A DNA stretch of 64,000 nt. It comes from an uncultured Candidatus Saccharibacteria bacterium. GTDB lineage: Bacteria > Patescibacteriota > Saccharimonadia > Saccharimonadales > Saccharimonadaceae. Made by a program: the position numbers and the translations under genes. Numbering within the stretch: the first letter of the stretch is position 1; the number at the start of each line of letters is the position of its first letter. The notes beneath the pieces are model-generated. The model saw only the letters and a program-made list of their open reading frames with translations, made no database searches and was not told where the DNA came from. Below, in pieces: positions 9,566-17,795 of this stretch. The stretch lies in the NCBI GenBank assembly GCA_958399925.1, contig CATXOC010000001.1, positions 186,001-250,000 of the forward strand. Reading direction: 5' to 3'.

Positions 9566-10896
9566 TGGAAAGCCAACATTCTACATGGTCAGATCAACGT
9601 GGTCAAGTGGCGATTTTAACAGTATCGATTTTTATGGTTGTTTTTTCGGTACTGACAGTCGGTTTTGCCTATGTTATGACGTCAACAGTAAAAGACTCGA
9701 CCAATGACAGCACTAGTTATAGTGCACGCGCGGCAGCTGAGTCGGGCGTAGAGGATGCTAAACGCCTGTTGAAATATTGTTATTCAAAAATGGATAATCA
9801 CGGAGGGTTTAATTCGTCTGATCCGTCGTTTGCTATATGTAGCAAAGTTATCAATAAATCATACGACGAGCAAACATGTAACACGGCGATTGACGCCATG
9901 ACTGCGTCGGACGAAGCAAAAAATCAATTTGGCTTGAAAACAGCATTAGAGACGGCCCACGGCGGTAAGCGAATTCGTGTTTACGATACAACTGGTGCTA
10001 GTAAAAATGGCAAAGCGATTGAGTACTATCAGTGTTTGAAGCTCGCCACGCGCACTGAGGACTATACGGGTGTTTTGACGGCGGAAGGTCAGTCTTCAAT
10101 TATTCAATTGCGTCTAGTAGATAAGTACGGTAACCGAGCGAATGCGAAGCGTGTCACTATACAGTGGCACAATAACAGTACGTCAAGCAATGGCGACAAA
10201 CCTGCGACGACTGCGCCTGGCGGTAAAACTCTACCGAAGAAGTCTGATTGGAAAACTGCTGGTCTTGGCCTCGATAGTTCGAACGTACCAGCTGTTTTAC
10301 GAGCGCAGTTTGTACCAGTGACAGAAGGCAATGTGTCGGTGCAAAAGTTATCCGAAGATAGTCGTGCTGTGACCGCGCGACCAACGAAAGAAGCTCGAAC
10401 TCCAGGTGGCTGGGGATCTGACGGATACCGAGTGTATGGTGTGGGCGACAAAATCAATCTCAATGATTATATAGCCTCAACTGAGCCAAACACTACAGCG
10501 CACCCGAGCATTGCCGGTGTTACAGGATGTGGCAAGGATAAGCCGTATGCCTGTACAATAGCGTTTCAAGATATAAATACTAGAGATCAAGACTGGTATT
10601 TGCGTCTGAATGCAATTTATAAAAATGCGCATTTTCGCATAACGGCGTGTAAGGCAGATGAGTCTGTTTGCAGTTCAAATAATGTCCTGTACTTTGATGG
10701 AACTCAGCCGGAGGTTGATGTAACGGGCAATTCGGCAAGTTCATATAGTCGCATTAAGGCACGTTTAGAGCCTGAGCGCAATACTGATAATAGTTTAGCT
10801 AACTGGTGGCCAGACTATGCTATTGATACTGCAGGTAAAGTCTGCAAAGATATAACCGTCCGCTGGAAAGACGGTGACGACAACTGCACGGATTAA
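9565..10896 (+). CDS. PilX-like type IV pilus protein
   Basis: A 443-residue protein beginning RGQVAILTVSIFMVVFSVLTVGF, which lacks the classic F-T-L-x-E motif but has a PilX N-terminal pattern, followed by SARAAAESGVEDAKRLL, typical of PilX/GspK proteins. The long C-terminal region is cysteine-rich and probably extracellular. Last gene of the minor-pilin cluster and followed by a terminator. A GspK-like tip cap is the best guess. Confidence 0.75.
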   Translation: MESQHSTWSDQRGQVAILTVSIFMVVFSVLTVGFAYVMTSTVKDSTNDSTSYSARAAAESGVEDAKRLLKYCYSKMDNHGGFNSSDPSFAICSKVINKSYDEQTCNTAIDAMTASDEAKNQFGLKTALETAHGGKRIRVYDTTGASKNGKAIEYYQCLKLATRTEDYTGVLTAEGQSSIIQLRLVDKYGNRANAKRVTIQWHNNSTSSNGDKPATTAPGGKTLPKKSDWKTAGLGLDSSNVPAVLRAQFVPVTEGNVSVQKLSEDSRAVTARPTKEARTPGGWGSDGYRVYGVGDKINLNDYIASTEPNTTAHPSIAGVTGCGKDKPYACTIAFQDINTRDQDWYLRLNAIYKNAHFRITACKADESVCSSNNVLYFDGTQPEVDVTGNSASSYSRIKARLEPERNTDNSLANWWPDYAIDTAGKVCKDITVRWKDGDDNCTD

Positions 10897-10923
10897 TAAA
10901 TTATACTAGCCACGGCTATAGCA

Positions 10924-10957
10924 ATCTGCCTCTCGTGATAGAGAGGCAGATATTTTT
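10924..10957 (+). terminator. terminator after pilus operon
   Basis: Stem ATCTGCCTCT / AGAGGCAGAT followed by ATTTTTAT. It lies between convergent genes and could also serve the recombinase gene on the other strand. Confidence 0.85.
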
Positions 10958-10978
10958 ATGGTATTTATAGGCTACTAT

Positions 10979-11968
10979 CTATAGTCGACTTTGGAATTTC
11001 TCGTGTACTTCACGTAGATGTGGGTCTGTGACGTGAGTGTATATCTGGGTCGTGGCGATGTTTGCGTGACCCAACATAGACTGTACCGAGCGTAGATCAG
11101 CGCCATTCATCAACAGGTCGGTTGCAAATGAGTGGCGTAGGGTGTGCGGCGAAACATGCTTGGTGATGCCAGCCTTCATTGCGTAATTTTTGACGATACG
11201 TTGGACGGAGCGCGGAGTGAGCCGTCGCTTCTCGGATTCAGCGACTGTTTCAGCGTGGACATCCTTACTAACATTGCGCGAATTGTTTAAAAACAGCGGC
11301 TTTAGGTTGTCGACACGTGAATCAAGATATTGTTCAACCGCATCAGCAGCAGTGGCGCTGATGAAGATTGGTCGATCCTTGCCACCTTTACCGCGGATGA
11401 CAAATTCGCGGCGCTTAGTATTAACGCGATCACGATCGAGGTTGCACAGCTCGCTGACGCGTAAACCGCCGGAAAACAGTAGTTCCATAATCGCCTTATC
11501 ACGCAGACCGTTCTCTGTGGTGGTATCAATCTCGGCGAATAGTCGTGCGACTTCTTCTGCTAATAGAAATGAAACCTGTTTTTTGTGTACTTTCGGTAGG
11601 CTGATTTTAACGGCGTCCAAAGTTGCTATGTCGCGTTGAGCACAATATTTAAGGAAGCTGCGTAGGGCAATCAAGTGATAGCTCTGGGTGATGGTTGATA
11701 GCTCGCGGCCTTGATCGTCGACGTAGCGTGCTAGCCACAGACGATATTTGCGAACCGTTTCGTCGGTAATTTGATCGACGGTAATATCGCCAACGAATTC
11801 GGCAAAACGATCCATGTATAGATGATAGTTCTCGGCAGTGCGAAGTGATCGCCCGCGTCCAACCTCTACATCCTCGACGAAGTCCATAATTAAGTCAGAT
11901 AGGTAATAGTCATTCGATGAATTACCACTGACAGTAGCTTTAGCTGACGGTGTTTGTTTAGTATCCAT
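10979..11968 (-). CDS. tyrosine recombinase, XerC/XerD family
   Basis: A 329-residue integrase-family recombinase with an N-terminal SAM-like core-binding domain (about residues 20-120) and a catalytic domain carrying Arg (GGLRVSEL), Lys (GKGGKDRP), H-x-x-R (PHTLRHSFAT), His (LGHANIATT) and the nucleophile Tyr (QIYTHV). Such a protein resolves chromosome dimers at dif. The start is set at 11968 (MDTKQT) because a TACAAT -10 box lies 6 bases upstream; the earlier TTG at 11986 falls in that promoter. No integrase-like att site or phage gene is nearby, so I read it as the housekeeping Xer protein. Confidence 0.88.
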   Translation of the reverse strand: MDTKQTPSAKATVSGNSSNDYYLSDLIMDFVEDVEVGRGRSLRTAENYHLYMDRFAEFVGDITVDQITDETVRKYRLWLARYVDDQGRELSTITQSYHLIALRSFLKYCAQRDIATLDAVKISLPKVHKKQVSFLLAEEVARLFAEIDTTTENGLRDKAIMELLFSGGLRVSELCNLDRDRVNTKRREFVIRGKGGKDRPIFISATAADAVEQYLDSRVDNLKPLFLNNSRNVSKDVHAETVAESEKRRLTPRSVQRIVKNYAMKAGITKHVSPHTLRHSFATDLLMNGADLRSVQSMLGHANIATTQIYTHVTDPHLREVHEKFQSRL

Positions 11969-12143
11969 AACCGTATTGTAGCACAATGCTTATTGTCGTG
12001 CAATAACGCCATTTTAACGTTTTACGACGTATCTATCAGTAGTAACGCTAAATTAATAAACTGTGGAAAACTACGAGAGACCATGTGTTTAACTTTGCAA
12101 AATAGCGGTCGGTGATGCACTAGTTTGTGCTAAAATATGGTTA

Positions 12144-12680
12144 ATGAGCCAAAATAAAAAACAGGAAGGTAACAAGGACTTGGATTTCCCAGGACAACAT
12201 CCTGATGAGCATGTGTTGTTCACTTTTCATCAGCATATCATTGTGATGCGCAAGGGCTTTTATGCGATACTGTTGCTATTTTTACTGGGGTCGATTCCGT
12301 TTATGATCTGGCAGGATAATATAAACCTACTGTTTGGCCCGCTAATTGGTATGGGTCTAGGAATTCTGGTATTTTTTCATTACTGGATTGGCTGGCATTT
12401 TTCACTGTTTATTGTTACAAACGAACGGATACGTCAGATTACTCAGAAGGGATTGTTTAATAGAACGGTGATTGATCTGAATTTGAATAAAGTTCAGAAT
12501 ATCAGCTATAATATACCAGGGATGACAGGTAGTATTTTTGGCTTTGGCACCTTAGTGCTGCAGACGATGGTCGGAAATATGATAATCGAGAAGGCGTCGC
12601 ATTGCGAGCGAGTTTATAACGAGCTATCTGATGCAGTGCGAGCGGCTGGTGGAATGGTTGATGCGGATAAAGAGGAGTAA
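12144..12680 (+). CDS. bacterial PH-domain (YdbS-like) membrane protein
   Basis: A 178-residue protein with two adjacent membrane helices (about residues 38-56 and 62-85) followed by a bPH2-type domain (FIVTNERIRQITQKGLFNRTVIDLNLNKVQNI). These proteins are of unknown function and often sit in pairs at the membrane. The TAAAAT -10 box ends 7 bases before the ATG, implying a leaderless mRNA. The next gene starts 10 bases downstream and is probably co-transcribed. Confidence 0.8.
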   Translation: MSQNKKQEGNKDLDFPGQHPDEHVLFTFHQHIIVMRKGFYAILLLFLLGSIPFMIWQDNINLLFGPLIGMGLGILVFFHYWIGWHFSLFIVTNERIRQITQKGLFNRTVIDLNLNKVQNISYNIPGMTGSIFGFGTLVLQTMVGNMIIEKASHCERVYNELSDAVRAAGGMVDADKEE

Positions 12681-12690
12681 TTGAGGAATA

Positions 12691-13812
12691 ATGTCGATTA
12701 AGGATAAAATTGCCGCGAAGACGGCGGCGCTAGCGGACAAGGCAAAGAAGTCGGACAAGATTATTAAGAATGCTCAGCGCAAGGCGCAGTCTATCTATAT
12801 TACTAATGACAACATTTCAGAACATCGAGCTGAAATTTTAGCTCAGGGCAAAAAGTTTAAATATCCAGTGCAAGTGTCGCGCAAAAAGCTAATTGTCCGT
12901 GCGTTGATTATCTTGTTAGTGGCAGTTGCGATTTTTGGCAGTGTGGTTGGCTGGCAACTGTATCGCTCGCAGTCGCTAGATGATCTATATTACAGCGTAA
13001 CACGCGTTATGCCGTTGCCAGTCGCACGAGTAGACGGCTACAATGTACGCTACGATTCTTACCTGCGTCGCATTCGCTCAGACGTGCATTACTATAGATA
13101 CCAAGAACGTCGCGATTTTAATAGCAACGAAGGTCGTAATGAACTAAATTATTATAAGCGTATAGAGCTTAAGTCTGTTGAGCGCGAGGCTTATGCGGCG
13201 AAGCTAGCTAAGGAAAAGAACATCACGGTGACCGATGACGACGCGAACAAATTTATTGAACAACATCTAAAGGCTGAAAAATCTAGTAACGAAGAGCTAC
13301 TGGCGACACTAAAGGATTACTATGGCTGGACGCGTGATGAATATGCAATGGTAGTAAAGGGTCAATTACTCGAAAAGAAGGTTGCATACCAAATTGATGC
13401 AGCAGCCAAACAGAAATTACAGAAGGTGCAGGCGGCGCTAAAGAACGAGGATTTCGTGACAGTAGCAGCGAAGTATAGTGACGACGAAGATAAAGCTGAA
13501 GCGACGCCAACTGCAGTCAGCGTAAATAATACTAATGACCCAACCGACGTACTGAGCGCAGTGAAGCAGGTTAAAGATGGCGAAATCACCAAACCGATCC
13601 AAGTGAAGCTGGAAAACGGGGATTACTATTATTATATTGCTAAGCGTATTGGTATCACTGACTCTGATGAGGGCGAACAAATGAATTATCTGCTGATTAC
13701 CATCAAGCTAAAGCAGTTTACTTCTGACTTTAACAAGCTGCAAAAAGACGGCAAGATCAAAGAATACATTAATATACCAAGCGAGCAGGCGACCAAGAAG
13801 AATAACAAATAA
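12691..13812 (+). CDS. membrane-anchored SurA/PpiC-like protein
   Basis: A 373-residue protein with a basic cytoplasmic start, one membrane helix (about residues 69-91) and an extracytoplasmic part. The latter resembles the SurA N-terminal chaperone region (VARVDGYNVRYDSYLRRI) and a parvulin-like segment (EDFVTVAAKYSDDE...VKDGEITKPIQVKLENGDYYYYIAKRI). It is probably a foldase for exported proteins, such as the many surface proteins in this window. The parvulin catalytic residues are not clearly kept, so it may act only as a chaperone. Confidence 0.75.
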   Translation: MSIKDKIAAKTAALADKAKKSDKIIKNAQRKAQSIYITNDNISEHRAEILAQGKKFKYPVQVSRKKLIVRALIILLVAVAIFGSVVGWQLYRSQSLDDLYYSVTRVMPLPVARVDGYNVRYDSYLRRIRSDVHYYRYQERRDFNSNEGRNELNYYKRIELKSVEREAYAAKLAKEKNITVTDDDANKFIEQHLKAEKSSNEELLATLKDYYGWTRDEYAMVVKGQLLEKKVAYQIDAAAKQKLQKVQAALKNEDFVTVAAKYSDDEDKAEATPTAVSVNNTNDPTDVLSAVKQVKDGEITKPIQVKLENGDYYYYIAKRIGITDSDEGEQMNYLLITIKLKQFTSDFNKLQKDGKIKEYINIPSEQATKKNNK

Positions 13813-13831
13813 TTGTCGTCGACTGCCTTGG

Positions 13832-13866
13832 CTGTCATAGATTGCTATATGACAGTGTGTTTTTTG
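13832..13866 (+). terminator. terminator after SurA-like gene
   Basis: CTGTCATA / TATGACAG hairpin followed by GTGTGTTTTTT. Confidence 0.75.
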
Positions 13867-13916
13867 CACTGCAACGAGGCAAATGTTAACCAGCTAGCTA
13901 AATTTATAGTATTTCC

Positions 13917-13945
13917 TTGCAATGCTATCGAAAATTTGTTATATT
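13917..13945 (+). promoter_or_regulatory. promoter of tRNA-Asp
   Basis: TTGCAA and TATATT with a 17-base spacer, ending 14 bases before the tRNA. Confidence 0.7.
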
Positions 13946-13959
13946 AGGTTGTAGCTGAT

Positions 13960-14036
13960 GCGCTCGTGGTGCAGTTGGTTAACACGTCGCCCTGTCACGG
14001 CGAAGACCGCCAGTTCGAGTCTGGTCGAGCGCGCCA
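13960..14036 (+). tRNA. tRNA-Asp (GTC)
   Basis: Cloverleaf with acceptor GCGCTCG / CGAGCGC, anticodon loop CTGTCAC, T-arm GTTCGAGT, discriminator G and encoded CCA. Confidence 0.96.
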
Positions 14037-14047
14037 GGAAATTATTT

Positions 14048-14072
14048 ACCACCCGTTAGGGTGGTATTTATT
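14048..14072 (+). terminator. terminator after tRNA-Asp
   Basis: ACCACCC / GGGTGGT with loop GTTA and then ATTTATTT. The T-run is interrupted, so it may be leaky. Confidence 0.6.
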
Positions 14073-14120
14073 TACTAGAATCAACAAAACGTTGCTACGC
14101 TATGCTATAATATAAATAGC

Positions 14121-14197
14121 GCCACCTTAGCTCAGTTGGCTAGAGCATCGCTTTCGTAAAGCGGGGGTCTGGGGTTCGAATCCCCAAGGTGGCTCCA
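14121..14197 (+). tRNA. tRNA-Thr (CGT)
   Basis: Acceptor GCCACCT / AGGTGGC, anticodon arm GCTTTCGTAAAGC with CGT, T-arm GGTTCGAATCC, encoded CCA. A TGCTATAAT extended -10 lies 11-19 bases upstream. Confidence 0.96.
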
Positions 14198-14213
14198 GAA
14201 CATTATCTAATTT

Positions 14214-14287
14214 GCGGGTGTAGTACAGCGGTAGTATATAACCTTCCCAAGGTTGAGATCGGAGTTCGACTCTCCGCACCCGCACCA
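14214..14287 (+). tRNA. tRNA-Gly (CCC)
   Basis: Acceptor GCGGGTG / CACCCGC, anticodon arm CCTTCCCAAGG with CCC, encoded CCA. It is 17 bases behind tRNA-Thr and probably on the same transcript. Confidence 0.95.
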
Positions 14288-14304
14288 ATTTGTTGAACGA
14301 AATT

Positions 14305-14745
14305 ATGGTAAAACCTAAGATTACAGAGCAAGAGGCGCGCAATACGCCTAACAAGCACCAGTATTTAGCTGAAGCTAAAGCTGCTGCACAGGATGCAATA
14401 CACAGTAAGTTCTTTGTATGCCTCGTCTTGATTAGCTTTATTCAGATGCTGGTGCTGTTTATTATTACTGTTGTACATATTCAGCCAGGCCTTACGATTA
14501 AAACGCATTGGGACTTGATTGGTGCTGCCGACCCGGTCGGGCAGTTCGAGAAGCCTTGGTATTATGTGTTTAACTTTGTGGCTTTGCCTATTGTCTTCTT
14601 TGTTATTAATGTCGCAGTAGCGCTGAAGCTGCTCGCAGCGCGTGGTCGTCAATTGGCACTATGCTGGCTATGGCTAATGGTACTAGTTGGACTAGTGGTA
14701 GTAGTACTAAGCAGTGCCTTTATCTTAAAGGCTGCAGCAGTTTAA
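14305..14745 (+). CDS. small membrane protein, unknown
   Basis: A 146-residue protein with three hydrophobic segments (about residues 36-60, 86-107 and 114-142). I do not recognise a family. The ATG at 14305 is chosen over an in-frame TTG at 14290 that nearly abuts the tRNA-Gly 3' end. No promoter is visible between tRNA-Gly and the ATG, so it may be read through from the tRNA transcript. The glycosyltransferase gene follows 12 bases later, suggesting a joint role at the membrane. Confidence 0.7.
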   Translation: MVKPKITEQEARNTPNKHQYLAEAKAAAQDAIHSKFFVCLVLISFIQMLVLFIITVVHIQPGLTIKTHWDLIGAADPVGQFEKPWYYVFNFVALPIVFFVINVAVALKLLAARGRQLALCWLWLMVLVGLVVVVLSSAFILKAAAV

Positions 14746-14757
14746 CGGAGTTTAGTG

Positions 14758-16404
14758 ATGACAGATATCGAGATACCCCTCGGAAAACGTACTAAACTAT
14801 ATCGCTTTTTCGAGATGTTGCCGGGCATGTTGTCGATTGGTGCGGTTGTACTATTGATTGTTCTTAGCCTGCTTAGCCCAACTATTGCAGCGATCTATAT
14901 TCTAGTGCTGGTGATTATTATGTTTGTGCGAGCTTTTGGTACAGCCTATCGGACAATTCAGGGTCGCCGCAGTCTTATGAAGAGCGAGCAAGTTGATTGG
15001 GCGAAGCGTTTAGCTGATCTAAGTCATCCGATTAAGTCGCTAAAAGAGTACGAGCAGCTAGACGCCAAGACACGTCGGGCGGATTATAAGCTATCAGAGC
15101 ACCTGCAAGTATTGCAGAATTTAGCAGAACATAAGGCGGATTATCCGACTGCCAAGCAGACAATCAACGTTTGTATGATTGCTTTTTATAATGAAAGCTA
15201 TGAAATACTGGGGTCAACACTAAAAAACTTATCTGAGGCTGACTACGATATCGCTCACAACTTAATTGTTGTAATTGCCTATGAACAGCGTGGTGGTGCA
15301 GCGGCACTCAAGACGGTAGAGCAGATTGAAAAACATTGGACTGGTGTCTTTCGCGATCTTATTTTTGTCGAGCATCCAGCTAATCTGCCAGATGAAGTGG
15401 TTGGCAAGGGTGCAAATTTGGTTTACGCTGGCCATGAGCTAGTGAAGTATGTGCGTCGCCACCACATTGATCTAAAAAATGTCATTGTCACCAGTATGGA
15501 TTCGGACAACCGCCCGGACAAGAAATATTTTGCCTATTTGACTTATGAGTGGATTATCACCCCAGACCGCCAGCAAGTAGCCTTCCAGCCGATTTGCCTG
15601 TTTAATAACAATCTATGGGACGTGCCGGCGCCAATGCGTGTCGTGGCGACTTCTAACTCGTTCTGGAACGTTATTTCGTCGATGCGACCAAATATACTGC
15701 GTAATTTTGCCTCGCATGCTCAGGGATTATGGGCGCTAGAGCAGATGGGCTTTTGGTCAAAGCGTACAATCGTCGAAGACGGTCACCAGTATTGGCGTAG
15801 CTACTTCTTCTTTGACGGACATTACCGTGTAGTACCGCTAAGGATTGGCATTGGTCAAGATGCGGTGCTGTCAGACACGTTTAAGAAAACGTTAAAAGCG
15901 CAGTTTATTCAATTGAGGCGTTGGGCGTATGGCGCGTCAGATGTTGCTTATGTAGCAACTATGGGGCTGAAAAAGGACTGCAAGTGCCCGAAGCCAGACT
16001 TACTGGGGCGATTTGGCCGCCTGTTAGAAGGGCATGTGTCTCAAGCTTGTATGGCGCCAATTGTTGGTTTTGGTGCCTTTGCGCCGATATTCCTAAATCC
16101 AATTGCTGCACATAACAGTATTATTGCGAATGACCTGCCATTAATTGTGTCATATGTACAAAAGATTGCTGTGATAGGGCTATTTGTAACTGTGATAACT
16201 TCGCTATCGTTACTGCCACCACGTCCTAAGCGCTACAAGAAGACGCGCAATATCTTTATGATTTTACAATGGGTGCTAATGCCAGTTACGGCGATTGTCT
16301 ACACGTCGATGTCTGCATATGTAGCACAATGGAAACTATTAACTGGACATTACCTTGTTAAATTTGATGTTACTGAGAAAGCTGTAAAGAAGACTAGTAA
16401 ATAG
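14758..16404 (+). CDS. membrane glycosyltransferase, GT2 family
   Basis: A 548-residue protein with two N-terminal membrane helices (about residues 17-60), a cytoplasmic GT-A domain and three or four C-terminal helices. Signature residues are present: the D-x-D region TSMDSDNRPDKK, the acceptor-site VEDGHQYWR and QLRRWAYGA, the Q-x-x-R-W motif of processive GT2 enzymes. It probably makes or extends a surface polysaccharide; sugar and product cannot be told. The ATG at 14758 is preferred to GTG 14755 for its spacing to ACGGAG. Confidence 0.82.
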   Translation: MTDIEIPLGKRTKLYRFFEMLPGMLSIGAVVLLIVLSLLSPTIAAIYILVLVIIMFVRAFGTAYRTIQGRRSLMKSEQVDWAKRLADLSHPIKSLKEYEQLDAKTRRADYKLSEHLQVLQNLAEHKADYPTAKQTINVCMIAFYNESYEILGSTLKNLSEADYDIAHNLIVVIAYEQRGGAAALKTVEQIEKHWTGVFRDLIFVEHPANLPDEVVGKGANLVYAGHELVKYVRRHHIDLKNVIVTSMDSDNRPDKKYFAYLTYEWIITPDRQQVAFQPICLFNNNLWDVPAPMRVVATSNSFWNVISSMRPNILRNFASHAQGLWALEQMGFWSKRTIVEDGHQYWRSYFFFDGHYRVVPLRIGIGQDAVLSDTFKKTLKAQFIQLRRWAYGASDVAYVATMGLKKDCKCPKPDLLGRFGRLLEGHVSQACMAPIVGFGAFAPIFLNPIAAHNSIIANDLPLIVSYVQKIAVIGLFVTVITSLSLLPPRPKRYKKTRNIFMILQWVLMPVTAIVYTSMSAYVAQWKLLTGHYLVKFDVTEKAVKKTSK

Positions 16405-16421
16405 TCGATAGATAGCCAAAC

Positions 16422-16655
16422 TAAAACCCGCCACTTTAGGATTTCTCCTGCTGGGGCGGGTAAACTTTATCTTCTAGTTTTTTGACGTTCCTGAGATACT
16501 TCTTGATCTACGGGGAGATGTGAGATCAAGATAAACCATGGCTCTCGCAGTTGCTATGGTTTATATCGGGCTGTTTACAAGCCTTCAAAGTAAATGTGGA
16601 ACTGTGCTAGCCGAGAACTTTTAGTTCTGAGCTGTGGTTGCTTTTTCATAAACCT
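16422..16655 (-). ncRNA. putative structured small RNA, unassigned
   Basis: About 235 nt on the minus strand, behind a near-consensus promoter and ending in a hairpin ACCCGCC / GGCGGGT followed by TTTTAGTTT. The inferred transcript folds into several perfect hairpins: ATAAACCAT / ATGGTTTAT, CTTGATCT / AGATCAAG, AGAAC / GTTCT and GGCT / AGCC, with GTTCC / GGAAC possibly closing a multi-branch loop. There is no open frame of note. It does not show tmRNA, RNase P or SRP motifs. A 6S-type or new regulatory RNA is possible; existence is inferred from promoter, structure and terminator. Confidence 0.6.
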
Positions 16656-16660
16656 TTTTT

Positions 16661-16689
16661 ATTATAACAAAAGCGTGATTCTGCGTCAA
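16661..16689 (-). promoter_or_regulatory. minus-strand promoter for the putative small RNA
   Basis: Reading the minus strand: TTGACG (16689-16684), 17 bases, TATAAT (16666-16661). It is among the best promoter matches in the window and no protein gene lies downstream on that strand. Confidence 0.75.
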
Positions 16690-16803
16690 CTATGTACTAC
16701 GATACATGATATATCATAGCGTGCATAAAGTGACGTAAAACAGGGTGAAATATCTGTGGAAAACTATGTGTGTAAAAGCTACTTATGGTAAAATAAGGCT
16801 ATT

Positions 16804-17358
16804 ATGACTGGTCAAAAGATAAACAAAAATAGCAATAGAGCAGAGGGGTTTACAATTGTTGAGGTTGGCTTGGTGTTGGCACTGGGCGCATTAATTTTTC
16901 TATCAGTATTTCTAGTTGTACCAGCGTTTCAGCGTAATGCACGTGATAACGCTCGCAAGGACGACGTGGCGGCGGTGGCTAATGCGGTATCGAAGTTTTA
17001 CGCCAACGACCCATCAAATATTTTGAGTAATCCGAATGATCTACGTAAATATTTAAACGATTTTTCTAGTGACAGTTCATTATCTGTGCGTAGTACATGT
17101 GCTACAACTGCCACGGGGTTAATGCACGGTGGTCAGCTTGACTATGATCAAATCTTGGTCTGTAGTGGCTATCGTTGTAAGACCGATGGTGCTACGCAGG
17201 TCAATGGTGGTGGCTCAGCGGATGATTCAAAAGCTATGATTGAAGAATCCGGCGAGCGTTCGGCGGCTGTCTTAACTCGCCTTGAATCGGGTGACGCTAA
17301 GCAGGATCGGACTGACGGTAAGGCTCAGGGCTATTGTCAAAGTGTAGGCGAGAATTAA
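16804..17358 (+). CDS. second type IV pilin (paralogue of the major pilin)
   Basis: A 184-residue prepilin with leader MTGQKINKNSNRAEG and mature start FTIVEVGLVLALGALIFLSVFLVVPAFQ, closely similar to the pilin at 5681 through the first 45 residues. Cysteines near the C-terminal half (STCATT, LVCSGYRC, GYCQSV) differ from the first pilin. It stands apart from the pilus operon, with a TAAAAT box 9 bases upstream of the ATG. It may be an alternative major subunit or a specialised adhesin or DNA-binding pilin. Confidence 0.88.
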   Translation: MTGQKINKNSNRAEGFTIVEVGLVLALGALIFLSVFLVVPAFQRNARDNARKDDVAAVANAVSKFYANDPSNILSNPNDLRKYLNDFSSDSSLSVRSTCATTATGLMHGGQLDYDQILVCSGYRCKTDGATQVNGGGSADDSKAMIEESGERSAAVLTRLESGDAKQDRTDGKAQGYCQSVGEN

Positions 17359-17371
17359 TACACTGATATCA

Positions 17372-17632
17372 ATGAATAGAGACGGCTATTATAAAGATAT
17401 TGTAGATGCAGCGCGGCGACCAACCAATAACCAGCTACTGGATATGGCGCACGCGGCAGGCGGTTATATGAGCAGTAAGGTTGGCTATAGCCCCGATAAA
17501 GTTGCTTTGCTCGAGGCTATCAGTCATGTTGATTCTCCTATTGAAGAATTGAACTATATCCGCCGTCGTCTAGATATTATTAATCCGTGCGATGACCTTT
17601 ATCAATGGGAAGACTTGATTAAGTTAAAATAA
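17372..17632 (+). CDS. small protein of unknown function
   Basis: An 86-residue, mostly helical, soluble protein (MNRDGYYKDIVDAARRPTNN at the start) beginning 13 bases after the pilin stop and probably co-transcribed with it. No ribosome-binding site is obvious and no family is recognised. Length and absence of a competing frame support it moderately. Confidence 0.6.
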   Translation: MNRDGYYKDIVDAARRPTNNQLLDMAHAAGGYMSSKVGYSPDKVALLEAISHVDSPIEELNYIRRRLDIINPCDDLYQWEDLIKLK

Positions 17633-17643
17633 ACTGCTAATAT
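17615..17643 (+). promoter_or_regulatory. promoter of tRNA-Val
   Basis: TTGATT and TAATAT with a 17-base spacer. It overlaps the 3' end of the preceding small gene and lies 14 bases before the tRNA. Confidence 0.6.
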
Positions 17644-17657
17644 ATAACCAGTCTCAT

Positions 17658-17734
17658 GGGTCGGTAGCTCAGTTGGCTAGAGCGCGTCCTTGACGTGGAC
17701 GAGGTCAGGAGTTCGAGACTCTTTCGACCCACCA
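17658..17734 (+). tRNA. tRNA-Val (GAC)
   Basis: Acceptor GGGTCGG / TCGACCC (with one G-U pair), anticodon loop TTGACGT with GAC, T-loop TTCGAGA, encoded CCA. Confidence 0.94.
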
Positions 17735-17755
17735 GAGATATTATAGAGACTCCAT

Positions 17756-17779
17756 GCCCCGTAGTAACGGGGCTTTTTA
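17756..17779 (+). terminator. terminator after tRNA-Val
   Basis: GCCCC / GGGGC hairpin followed by TTTTT. Confidence 0.8.
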
Positions 17780-17795
17780 GTGCTATAATATAAGC

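Noticed and set aside
10979..11968. Xer-type recombinase as sign of a prophage or integron
   Set aside because: No att duplication, phage genes or cassette array nearby; full XerC/D architecture fits chromosome dimer resolution.
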